A stretch of DNA of 64,000 bases, taken from the NCBI GenBank assembly GCA_004020365.1, contig SAQR01000004.1:1-64000 (forward strand). The letters run 5' to 3'. Every line of letters starts with the position of its first letter. Position 1 is the stretch's first letter. This stretch comes from Mesorhizobium sp. (lineage in GTDB: Bacteria; Pseudomonadota; Alphaproteobacteria; Rhizobiales; Rhizobiaceae). Under the pieces are notes generated by a model, which did no database searches, was not told the DNA's origin, and saw nothing but the letters and a program-made list of their open reading frames with translations. A program made the translations under genes and the position numbers. Of this stretch, positions 9,018-16,601 are shown piece after piece.

Positions 9018-10073
9018 CTAGATGGTGACGAGCATCTTGCCGGCATTGGCCAGCGGCGTCGTCACGCCCGACAGCATCGTGCGGATATGGGCAACGCTCT
9101 GATAGCGACCGTTGACCGAAATGCGTGGCAGCGCGTGCAGGAAACCGGCATGTTTTTCGCGCAGCACGCCGTGGCGTGTCGTCACCGCCGAGGCATAGCC
9201 GGCAACGCGGGCAAAGCCGACTTCGCGGTCGCCAACGGCGCTGGCATAGCCATAGGGATAGGCGAAATGGCGCGGCGCCTCGCCAAGCTCGGCCTGCAAT
9301 ATGCCCCTGACGTCGTCGACCTCGTGCCGAGCATCGGCTTCGGAAAGCCGCTTCAGGTTGCGATGATTGACGGTGTGCGCGCCGATCGTCACCAGCGGAT
9401 GCCCTGCCATGGCGCGGATCTCGTCCCAGTTCATCAACATGCTCTGGCGCGCGCCCAACTCGATACCGTTCGACCGTGCCAATTCACGCAGCACCGCGCG
9501 CTGGTCCTCTTCGCGGACCTCCATTGTCAGATGGTCGTGCAGGCGCGCAAAGGCCTGGAGTTTCCTGCCCGGGGTCGAGCAGTCGATCGTCACCGGACCG
9601 TTCGGTGTTGTCAAAACCAGCCGGTTGCGCGCGCTGACGATGTCCTCGATCACCTCCCACCACAGATCGGCGGCGCCGTTTATCAGCCCCGGCGCGACAT
9701 AGATGGTGATCGGCGCGCCGTGCCTTTCCAGCACCGGCAGCGCCTCCGTCATGTTGTCGCGGTAGGCGTCGTCGGCGGTGATCGCCGCGAACTGGCCACC
9801 CTTGCCGCCGGTCTTGATGCGCTCGATCGCCTCGTCCAACGTGACGAATGTATAGCCGTTCACCGTCATATCAGCGATCACGGCGTCCAGAAACTCGGGC
9901 GCGATGTTGAGATGCCGGTTGACGCTATCAGGTTTTTCCGGCGTGGCGGTGACCCGATGCAGCATCAGGATGGCGCCGATGCCGCCGACGAACGGCCTGG
10001 CCAGCGGGGCAAGACCGGTATAGCGCACGACGTTGAGCGCCAGTTTCCGGATCGCCTCGCCCCCGTCGATCAT
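9018..10073 (-). CDS. Polysaccharide deacetylase family protein (NodB-homology domain)
   Basis: A 351-residue carbohydrate esterase 4 family protein. The metal-binding Asp pair is in AITADDAYRDN at about residues 93-103, and the His ligands are in IGAHTVNHRNLK at about residues 232-243. HFAYPYG follows near residue 275. It probably removes acetyl groups from a surface polysaccharide or peptidoglycan. No clear signal peptide is seen. It is transcribed away from the acyltransferase gene and sits at the edge of an exopolysaccharide cluster, so action on that polymer is likely but inferred. The usual TFDDGY has become TADDAY, a mild deviation. Confidence 0.85.
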   Translation of the reverse strand: MIDGGEAIRKLALNVVRYTGLAPLARPFVGGIGAILMLHRVTATPEKPDSVNRHLNIAPEFLDAVIADMTVNGYTFVTLDEAIERIKTGGKGGQFAAITADDAYRDNMTEALPVLERHGAPITIYVAPGLINGAADLWWEVIEDIVSARNRLVLTTPNGPVTIDCSTPGRKLQAFARLHDHLTMEVREEDQRAVLRELARSNGIELGARQSMLMNWDEIRAMAGHPLVTIGAHTVNHRNLKRLSEADARHEVDDVRGILQAELGEAPRHFAYPYGYASAVGDREVGFARVAGYASAVTTRHGVLREKHAGFLHALPRISVNGRYQSVAHIRTMLSGVTTPLANAGKMLVTI

Positions 10074-10163
10074 TCATTCACCTTTTGCGCCTAGGCTCAT
10101 CCAAGCACGGAATGCGCCTATGCGCGCGCCCAATCGCGGTGAATACGCCCTAAGGATTGAGGT

Positions 10164-11387
10164 ATGGTTGACGCCACCGCGTCATTTGACGGCAATCGGC
10201 TCGAGGCAATGCAGGCGGCGCCGCGCGCACTGCCTGTGGATCATGCCGGCCTGTCGGTGTCGGAGGCCGACGGTGCGGCACTTGCGGCCTATGTCGAGTT
10301 CTCGGGTTCGGCGCTGTTCGCGCCGGCGCAGAGCCCGGCCTGGATCCTGAACTGGGCCAGACATGCCGAAGCGGACACCGTCTTGGTGACGCTGAGCGCT
10401 GACGGCCGGCCGGTTTTTTCGTTGGCGCTGGAAGTCACCAGCAGCGGTCGGTTCCGCGTCGCGCGTTTCATGGGCGGCCGCCATGCCAACGGCAATTTCG
10501 CCGCCGCCGACCCGTCCTGGCTGACCAACGCGGATGGCGCGGCTATCCGCTTGATGCTGGCGGCGATCGCCAGGGCGCGGCCGGACATCGACCTCGTCGC
10601 GCTGGAACGGCTGCTGCCCGATCTCGACGGCATTGCCAATCCGCTGCTATCCCTGCCGCATTTTCCCAGCCCCAACCTGTCGCTGGCCGTCGACTTGGCG
10701 GGAGGTTTTGATGCACTGCTCGCCCGCGCCAGCGCCAAGCGCAGGCGCAAGAGGCACCGCTCGCAGGCGCGAAAGTTAGAGGCCGTCGGCAGCCACCGCC
10801 GCATCGAGGCGCGGACGGCGGACGAGGTGAACAGACTGCTCGATGCGTTTTTCGAGATGAAGGAATCCCGCTTCCGCAAGATGGGCATCGCCAACGTTTT
10901 CGGTGAGCCAAAGGTTCGTGCTTTCTTCCGCGCGTTGTTCGTCGAAGCGCTTTGCGACGACAAACCGTCCTTCGTGCTGCATGGGCTCGAAGTCGCCGGC
11001 AAGCTTCGCGCCGTCACCGGATCGAGCCGCTCGGGAAAACGCCTGATCTGCGAATTCGGAGCGATCGCCGACGACGACCTCGCCCATGCCAGCCCCGGCG
11101 ACTTCCTGTTCTTCGACAACATCGAGGAAGCCTGCGAGAAGGGGTTCGATGTCTACGATTTCTCGGTCGGCGACGAACCCTACAAGCGGCTGTGGTGCGA
11201 TATCGAGACCCGGCATTTCGAGGTCCTGGCGCCGCTGACGCTAAAAGGCCGCGCGCTGGTGTTTGTCCTGCGGCAAGGCGCACGCCTGAAAGCCTTCGTC
11301 AAGAACAGCCCGACGATCTGGAAGCTGACCAAGATGCTGCGCCGCAAGGCGGCCGGACAGGCTGTACCAGCAGAGGACGACAGTTGA
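10164..11387 (+). CDS. GNAT-fold acyltransferase of the BioF2/CelD (cellulose biosynthesis) type
   Basis: A 407-residue protein with the acetyltransferase-6 arrangement. The central KRRRKRHRSQARKLE precedes the GNAT core, which ends in DFLFFDNIEEACEKGFDVYDFSVGDEPYKRLWCD near residues 311-345. The FSxGDEPYK signature is characteristic of CelD/BcsL-like proteins found in polysaccharide gene clusters. It probably transfers an acyl group to a polysaccharide precursor, which would complement the divergent deacetylase 90 bases away. ATG at 10164 with an upstream GAGGT-like site (10158-10162). Confidence 0.84.
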   Translation: MVDATASFDGNRLEAMQAAPRALPVDHAGLSVSEADGAALAAYVEFSGSALFAPAQSPAWILNWARHAEADTVLVTLSADGRPVFSLALEVTSSGRFRVARFMGGRHANGNFAAADPSWLTNADGAAIRLMLAAIARARPDIDLVALERLLPDLDGIANPLLSLPHFPSPNLSLAVDLAGGFDALLARASAKRRRKRHRSQARKLEAVGSHRRIEARTADEVNRLLDAFFEMKESRFRKMGIANVFGEPKVRAFFRALFVEALCDDKPSFVLHGLEVAGKLRAVTGSSRSGKRLICEFGAIADDDLAHASPGDFLFFDNIEEACEKGFDVYDFSVGDEPYKRLWCDIETRHFEVLAPLTLKGRALVFVLRQGARLKAFVKNSPTIWKLTKMLRRKAAGQAVPAEDDS

Positions 11388-11396
11388 ACGATTTGG

Positions 11397-11548
11397 CTTC
11401 CCCTTCTCCCCTTGTGGGAGAAGGTGGCCTCGCGAAGCGAGGTCGGATGAGGGGTGCTCCAGCTTGGCAAAACCGCACTCCGGCCAACACCCCTCTTCCG
11501 TCTCGGCGCTACGCGCCGAGCCACATTCTCCCACAAGGGGAGAAGGCA
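11397..11548. repeat. RIME-like palindromic intergenic mosaic element
   Basis: The ends are near-perfect inverted copies: CCTTCTCCCCTTGTGGGAGA on the left and the matching TCTCCCACAAGGGGAGAAGG on the right, around inner palindromes (CGCGAAGCGAGG, CGGCGCTACGCGCCG). It sits just after the acyltransferase stop. The same family recurs at eight or more places in this window. Confidence 0.85.
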
Positions 11549-11555
11549 AAACCGC

Positions 11556-11927
11556 TCACCGCCACGGCTGTAAACTATCATCGCGAACATAAGCGATGAT
11601 TGTGTCGCAGACGGCGTTCAAATCGCGGAGGACGTCGTCGTTCCAGAAGCGCAGCACACGAAAGCCCCTCGCCTTCAATTCGGCGTCTCGCTCCCGATCG
11701 TAGTTCGATTCGGCATGCTGGCTGCCGTCGATCTCGATGATCAGCCTGGCCTCGGCGCAAACGAAATCGGCGATGAATTTGCCGACAGGAACCTGACGCC
11801 GGAATTTGATGCGGTCGAGCCTGCGACCACGCAACTCGTGCCACAGGCGGTCTTCCGCCTCCGTTGGCTCGCGGCGCATCGAGCGGGCAAAATGACGTTT
11901 GGTCGGAGCGACGGGTCGATGCGGCAT
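11556..11927 (-). CDS. DUF559 domain protein (Vsr/endonuclease-like fold)
   Basis: A 123-residue protein matching the DUF559 family, which has the PD-(D/E)XK fold of very-short-patch repair endonucleases. ARSMRREPTEAEDRLWHELRG opens the domain, FRRQVPVGKFIADFVCAEARLIIEIDG carries the catalytic-type Asp and Glu, and GFRVLRFWNDDVL ends it. The biological role is unknown. These genes are common in rhizobia and often lie beside RIME-like repeats, as here with elements on both sides. GC-rich and apparently intact. Confidence 0.85.
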   Translation of the reverse strand: MPHRPVAPTKRHFARSMRREPTEAEDRLWHELRGRRLDRIKFRRQVPVGKFIADFVCAEARLIIEIDGSQHAESNYDRERDAELKARGFRVLRFWNDDVLRDLNAVCDTIIAYVRDDSLQPWR

Positions 11928-11997
11928 GAGGCGAGATTACCCAACCTCGGCGCCCCGTCCAGCACCACCGTCACGCAAATCGCTGATGTTCGCTACT

Positions 11998-12189
11998 GGC
12001 ACCCCTTCTCCGCTTGTGGGGCCCGAAGGGCGAGGCGAGGCCCGTGACTCGCCCCGGGCGGTGGATCGGCGCGGAGCGCCGAGACGGTGAGGGGTGTTGG
12101 ACGGAGTGCTGTTGGTGCCAAGCTGGAGCACCCCTCATCCGACCTCGCTTCGCGAGGCCACCTTCTCCCACAAGGGGAGAAGGCTAAAC
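11998..12189. repeat. RIME-like palindromic intergenic mosaic element
   Basis: The left end CACCCCTTCTCCGCTTGTGG and the right end CTTCTCCCACAAGGGGAGAAGG are inverted relatives. An extra internal palindromic part lies between (GGCGAGGCGAG... and GGCGCGGAGCGCCG). This is a longer, mosaic version of the element at 11397-11548. The pair brackets the DUF559 gene in the same intergenic space. Confidence 0.8.
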
Positions 12190-12204
12190 CGCGCTTTTAC
12201 CGTC

Positions 12205-14433
12205 TCAGGCGGCGGAGCGCCGTCCTGGTAGCGGCGTCCTTGGTGTCTGATAGCCGACCGGCGTCACCAGCGTCAGCTCGGGATAGCCGCTCTCGATCAG
12301 CTCGACCGCGGCCTGCGCCACCTCGTCGTTCGGCTCCAGCAGCGAAAGGAAGACCTCGGTGCCCTCGCCGACAAGGCGGCTGATGCCTTGCGCGTCGGTG
12401 GGTCCGCATTCGACCACGACCAGATCGTAGGCGGTGGTCAGCGACTGCATGATGATCGGCAGCCGGTCGGCGGCGCGCATGGCGCGGACCGGATCGGCGT
12501 TGCCGACGGGAATGACGTGGCAGTCCGAATAGAGATCGGCATGGATCACGTCGCTGAACTGCGCTTCGGAGGCGAGCAGGTCGGTGATTCCCGGGAAAAG
12601 CCTGCTGTCCAGCGTCGGCCGCGAGGCGGCGCCCGAAGCGGTGAGATCGAGCAGGAGCACACGCAGGCCGGCGTCGGAAACCTCACGCGCCACCAGGACC
12701 GCCGAGGCGGCCGCCTCGTCGCCTTCCGGCGACACGAATATGGCGCGCGCAGCACCGCTTGAGATCAGTTTTTCCACCGCCTTGTCGATTTCGACCTCGC
12801 CAAGGCTGCGGCGCGCCGGCCCGACGGCGTCGCCAGTTGCCGGGCCAGTTGCTGGGGCCGTTGCTGGCGCCGCGGCAGCCGCTTGAGGTTCTGTCTGGGC
12901 TTCCGCCGTCCGATCCCCAAGGTCTTCGATATCCGGTTCCTGATTGGGCGGCTCGTGATCGGGCGGTTCGTGATTTGGCGGTTCGTGGGCAACCGGCATC
13001 GCGACCTGTTCGATCCGCTCGAAACGGGCGCCGGCGGCCGGCCGCATGGCGCGACCCGAAAACAGCTCTTGCAGAAGCGTCACGATCGCCATGAGCAGCA
13101 GCGAGCCGACGAAGGCCGCACCGGCGATCGGCAGGATTTTTGGAAAATAGGGTTGGGATGGCGCCACCGCGCGGGAAAAGACACGGGCGTCGACCGGCGG
13201 ATAGTTGCTGTCCTTGCGCGAGGACGCCTCACGGTAGCGGGTCAGGTAGGATTCGAGCAGCTGGCGCTGGGCGGTCGCTTCGCGCTGCAGCGCGTCCAGT
13301 TCGACCTGCTGGTCGCCGGCGCGCGCCGATGCGGCCTTCAGCGTGTTGACGTCGGCGACAAGCTGGTTTTCGCGGGCCTGGGCGGTCTGCGCCTGCGTCA
13401 TCAGCCCTGTCATGATCTTTTCCGCCTCGCTGCGGATCTGGCGGTCGAGATCGGCAAGCTGCGACCGCAGCGCCCTTATGCGCGGATGATTGTCGAGCAA
13501 GGAGGTGGAAAGGTCGGCGATGTTGGCCTTGAGCTCGACCTGCCGCTCGCGCAGGCGCTGGATGAGTCCGGACGACAACACCTCCGGTACAGCATCCAGC
13601 GAGCCGCCATTCTGCAGCGCCCGGCGCACGCTGTCGGCAGTCGCTGCAGCCGAGGCGCGATTGGCCCGCACCCGCGACAATTCGCTGGACAGTTCGGAAA
13701 GCTGTTGCGTGGCGAGCACCGAGTTGTTGCCGCCGATCAAAAGATCGGACTGGGCGCGGTAGCTTGCCACCTTGGCCTCGGCATCCTTCACCCGCTTCGA
13801 CAGGTCGGCGATCTCCGGCGCCAGCCAGTCGGTCGCGGCGGAATTCGATTCGATGTTGGCATTGCCCTGGACGGAGATGTAGGCGTCGGCGATGGCGTTC
13901 GGAATTTCGGCAGCGAGCTTAGGGTCCTCCGAGGAGAATTCGATGACGATAACGCGGGATTTTTCAACGCGATAGACGTTGAGCTTCTCGCGCATCTTCG
14001 TCAGCACGCGTTCTTCCGGCGGAATCTCGTTGGGGTCGCTTTTCAGGCCGGCGACGACAAGCAGACGACTCAGCGCCGGCATATCCGCCGTCTCGTCGAA
14101 CTCGGGAAGCCGCGACAAATCAAGCTTCTGCGCCACCTGCTTGAGGATGTCGGTCGAGGAAATGACCTCGACCTGGCTGGTCACGCCCTCCTCATCGAGT
14201 ATAGGCTTGTCGTTGTCATTGGTGCCGTCGGGGCGCGTGTAGACCGATTCGCGCGTTTCGATCAAAAGCCGGGTTTCGGCCCGGTAATGCGGCGTGGCGA
14301 GCCAGGTGAGCGCGAACGCCAGGCCGGTTACGAGTAGCGCGACGGCAAGAATGCGCAGCCAATTCCTGGTAAGGCTGGCAAAGAGCTGCCTGAGATCGAC
14401 GTCGACATCTGCGGCCGCGGATTGAACGGACAT
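12205..14433 (-). CDS. Wzc/ExoP-like exopolysaccharide co-polymerase with degenerate kinase domain
   Basis: A 742-residue inner-membrane protein. The N-terminal part has a membrane segment (about residues 24-46, LAVALLVTGLAFALTWLAT), a Wzz domain and a long coiled-coil region (about 200-430). A second membrane segment follows the YPPVDARVFSRAVAPSQPYFP motif. The C-terminal cytoplasmic domain corresponds to the BY-kinase of Wzc, but Walker A is absent: SPEGDEAAASA stands where a GxGKS/T loop is expected. Walker A' is LLLDLTASG, and the C-terminal tyrosine cluster is missing. It probably controls chain length and export without kinase activity. The ATG at 14433 is preceded by GGAGCAGG. It is divergent from the Wza-like gene. 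Confidence 0.88.
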   Translation of the reverse strand: MSVQSAAADVDVDLRQLFASLTRNWLRILAVALLVTGLAFALTWLATPHYRAETRLLIETRESVYTRPDGTNDNDKPILDEEGVTSQVEVISSTDILKQVAQKLDLSRLPEFDETADMPALSRLLVVAGLKSDPNEIPPEERVLTKMREKLNVYRVEKSRVIVIEFSSEDPKLAAEIPNAIADAYISVQGNANIESNSAATDWLAPEIADLSKRVKDAEAKVASYRAQSDLLIGGNNSVLATQQLSELSSELSRVRANRASAAATADSVRRALQNGGSLDAVPEVLSSGLIQRLRERQVELKANIADLSTSLLDNHPRIRALRSQLADLDRQIRSEAEKIMTGLMTQAQTAQARENQLVADVNTLKAASARAGDQQVELDALQREATAQRQLLESYLTRYREASSRKDSNYPPVDARVFSRAVAPSQPYFPKILPIAGAAFVGSLLLMAIVTLLQELFSGRAMRPAAGARFERIEQVAMPVAHEPPNHEPPDHEPPNQEPDIEDLGDRTAEAQTEPQAAAAAPATAPATGPATGDAVGPARRSLGEVEIDKAVEKLISSGAARAIFVSPEGDEAAASAVLVAREVSDAGLRVLLLDLTASGAASRPTLDSRLFPGITDLLASEAQFSDVIHADLYSDCHVIPVGNADPVRAMRAADRLPIIMQSLTTAYDLVVVECGPTDAQGISRLVGEGTEVFLSLLEPNDEVAQAAVELIESGYPELTLVTPVGYQTPRTPLPGRRSAA

Positions 14434-14794
14434 GCATCCTGCTCCGGTGCTTGAAGCGCGTCGCATTGAACGGATTCATGCGACGCGCTTCAAGCTCTTG
14501 TTTTCATGCATGTCGTTTGTCCCAAAACCGCTGCGCACTTTTGGGCGACATGCATTGGTCAGCATACACCGTAAACAAACATGGTAACTCAGCCGTTAAT
14601 ATTACGGTAAGCACCTGTTAGTTTTTTACGCGCACGCGGTAGCTAAAAGCACCGGAACTGGCCGCCTCTGTCGGTTGCCGTCGCTTGGGCCGCCCGCCTT
14701 TACCGGCCATTAACCCTAACCGGATGATAACGGGCCTCGATCTCCAGCGTTTGCCGCGGTGTAGCGGCGGCCAGTCGAAGGTACATGTCCGGTC
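14434..14794. promoter_or_regulatory. Divergent intergenic region between the Wzc-like and Wza-like genes
   Basis: These 361 bases hold two strong inverted repeats next to the Wzc-like start (described separately) and an AT-richer stretch at about 14565-14720. They must contain the promoters for both polysaccharide transcription units. I could not assign boxes or a regulator site confidently. Confidence 0.5.
14449..14554. repeat. Two adjacent perfect inverted repeats (rhizobial dispersed palindrome) in the 5' region of the Wzc-like gene
   Basis: First hairpin: the 18-base arms GCTTGAAGCGCGTCGCAT (14449-14466) and its exact complement (14478-14495) surround an 11-base loop. Second hairpin: TGCATGTCG (14507-14515) pairs with CGACATGCA (14546-14554), with an inner TCCCAAAA/TTTTGGG pair. 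The composition resembles a dispersed repeat common in Mesorhizobium-type genomes. If transcribed with the Wzc-like gene, it would form a long leader hairpin. Confidence 0.85.
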
Positions 14795-15358
14795 ATGAAA
14801 AGCACTGCTCCCCTGTTCCGTGCGCTGCTCGCCGTGTCATTGCTTGCCGGTTGCTCCAGCTACCGGCCGGCGCCGGCCGCCTTTCATAAAATGCTCGATC
14901 AGCCCTATCGCCTCGGCGCCGGCGACCGGGTCCGCGTCACCGTGTTCGAGCAGGAAGGATTGACCAACGTCTACAGTGTCGACCAATCCGGCTATCTGTC
15001 CATCCCGCTCGTCGGTGCCGTGCCGGCGCGCGGCCACACCGCACAGCAACTCGAAGGCGAGATCGCCGACAAATTACGCCAAGGTTATCTCCGTGATCCG
15101 GATGTTTCGGTCGAGATCGACCGCTACCGGCCGATCTTCATCATGGGCGAAGTCGGTGCTGCCGGCCAGTACTCCTATGTTCCCGGCCTGACCGTGCAAA
15201 AGGCGATTGCCATCGCCGGCGGTTTCAGCCCGCGCGCCAACCAGCAAAGCGTCGACATCACCCGCGACATCAACGGCAAGGTGATGACCGGTCGCGTGGC
15301 CACCTCCGACCCGCTTCTGCCCGGCGACACGGTCTATGTTCGCGAACGCCTGTTCTAG
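14795..15358 (+). CDS. Polysaccharide export lipoprotein (Wza/ExoF-like, Poly_export domain)
   Basis: A 187-residue lipoprotein. The signal peptide ends in a lipobox LLAGCSS, so the mature protein begins at about Cys20. The Poly_export domain follows: YRLGAGDRVRVTVFEQEGL, then the SLBB-like part FIMGEVGAAGQYSYVPGLTV. It is shorter than E. coli Wza (379 residues) and close to the short alphaproteobacterial export proteins. It would form the outer-membrane exit channel for the polymer built by the genes downstream. The next gene starts five bases after its stop. Confidence 0.9.
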   Translation: MKSTAPLFRALLAVSLLAGCSSYRPAPAAFHKMLDQPYRLGAGDRVRVTVFEQEGLTNVYSVDQSGYLSIPLVGAVPARGHTAQQLEGEIADKLRQGYLRDPDVSVEIDRYRPIFIMGEVGAAGQYSYVPGLTVQKAIAIAGGFSPRANQQSVDITRDINGKVMTGRVATSDPLLPGDTVYVRERLF

Positions 15359-15363
15359 ACCAA

Positions 15364-16494
15364 GTGGCGGACACACTCAGGATCGTCCACTGCTTTCGCT
15401 CACCTGTCGGAGGGATTTTTCGTCACGTGCGCGACCTGACCGAGGCGCAGGTCGCCGCCGGGCATGCGGTCGGCATCGTCTGCGATTCGACGACCGGCGG
15501 CGACTTCGAGGAACATTTGTTCGAACAGATGAAAGGCACAATGGCGCTCGGCATCCATCGCACGCCGATGCAGCGGCACGTCGGGCCGGGCGACCTCGCC
15601 TCGGCCTGGCGCACATTTGGGATCATCAAGGAATTGCGGCCGGACGTGCTCCACGGGCACGGCGCCAAGGGTGGCGCCTATGCCCGCCTGTTCGGCTCAT
15701 TGTTGCGGGTATCAAGGTCTCGCGTAGCCCGCCTTTATTCGCCGCACGGCGGCTCTCTTCACTATGACGAGACCACCGCCACGGGGAAGCTGTTCTTCGC
15801 GCTCGAGCGGTTCATGGCGCGCTTCACCGACTATCTCCTGTTTGTCTCGGACTATGAAAGGCAGACCTATCGCAGGAAGGTCGGCGAACCGCCCATACCG
15901 AACAACCTTGTCTACAACGGCCTCAGCGCCGCCGAGTTCGAGCCGGTGCGAACCGAGCCGAATGCGGCCGATGCCCTCTATATCGGCATGATGCGCGACC
16001 TCAAGGGACCGGACATCTTCATCGATGCGCTGGTTCTTGCCGGAACGCGGCTCGGCCGCCCGGTGAAGGCGGTGATGGTCGGCGACGGCGACGACCTGCC
16101 GCGCTACCATGCGCAAGTAAAGCGGCTCGGGCTCGAAGGCCATATGCGCTTCCTGCCGCCGATGCCGGCGCGCAAAGCCTTCGCGCTGGCCGAACTGGTT
16201 GTCGTGCCCTCGCGCGCGGAAGCCATGCCCTACATCGTGCTAGAGACGCTCGCCGCCGGCAAATCGATGATCGCCACCGGCGTCGGCGGCATCCCGGAGA
16301 TTTTTGGCGCCGGTTCCCCTGTCCTGATCCGGCCCGATCCGCGCGAGCTTGCCGACAAGATGAGCGCGGCGCTGACCGACCTCAATGCCTATAGCAGGCT
16401 GATGCCCGATACCGCCGACCTCAAGGCGCGATTCGGCGCCGACGTGATGGCCGCCGCGATCGAGACGGCCTATTTCGCCGCGCTCAAACGCTAA
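15364..16494 (+). CDS. Glycosyltransferase family 4 protein
   Basis: A 376-residue GT-B fold enzyme. The N-terminal part RIVHCFRSPVGGIFRHVRDL is an acceptor-site glycine loop. The C-terminal Glycos_transf_1 region has SRAEAMPYIVLETLAAGKSMIATGVGGIPEI, including the EX7E-type motif. It probably adds a sugar to the lipid-linked repeat unit at the cytoplasmic face of the inner membrane. GTG start at 15364, immediately after the export lipoprotein gene. The sugar specificity cannot be read from sequence. Confidence 0.9.
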   Translation: MADTLRIVHCFRSPVGGIFRHVRDLTEAQVAAGHAVGIVCDSTTGGDFEEHLFEQMKGTMALGIHRTPMQRHVGPGDLASAWRTFGIIKELRPDVLHGHGAKGGAYARLFGSLLRVSRSRVARLYSPHGGSLHYDETTATGKLFFALERFMARFTDYLLFVSDYERQTYRRKVGEPPIPNNLVYNGLSAAEFEPVRTEPNAADALYIGMMRDLKGPDIFIDALVLAGTRLGRPVKAVMVGDGDDLPRYHAQVKRLGLEGHMRFLPPMPARKAFALAELVVVPSRAEAMPYIVLETLAAGKSMIATGVGGIPEIFGAGSPVLIRPDPRELADKMSAALTDLNAYSRLMPDTADLKARFGADVMAAAIETAYFAALKR

Positions 16495-16601
16495 CCCCAA
16501 CAGCGCGCTAACTTCAAAGCTTCTCCAAAAGCTATTTGTTGCTTCAAGGGTTTCTTAGCTCTCTTTTGCTATTCACTTGAGTGAAGCTTTGCGGATGCAC
16601 C

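Noticed and set aside
8970-10094. Plus-strand frame of 374 codons over the polysaccharide deacetylase
   Set aside because: It is a shadow of the minus-strand deacetylase gene, which has intact catalytic motifs; the plus frame is Arg/His-rich without family features.
11397-12189. Possible CRISPR array from repeated palindromes around the DUF559 gene
   Set aside because: There are only two large elements with mosaic interiors and no regularly spaced short repeats or spacers.
12883-14337. 484-codon plus-strand frame opposite the Wzc-like gene
   Set aside because: Antisense shadow with biased composition (high Arg, Gly, His); the Wzc-like gene on the other strand is unambiguous.
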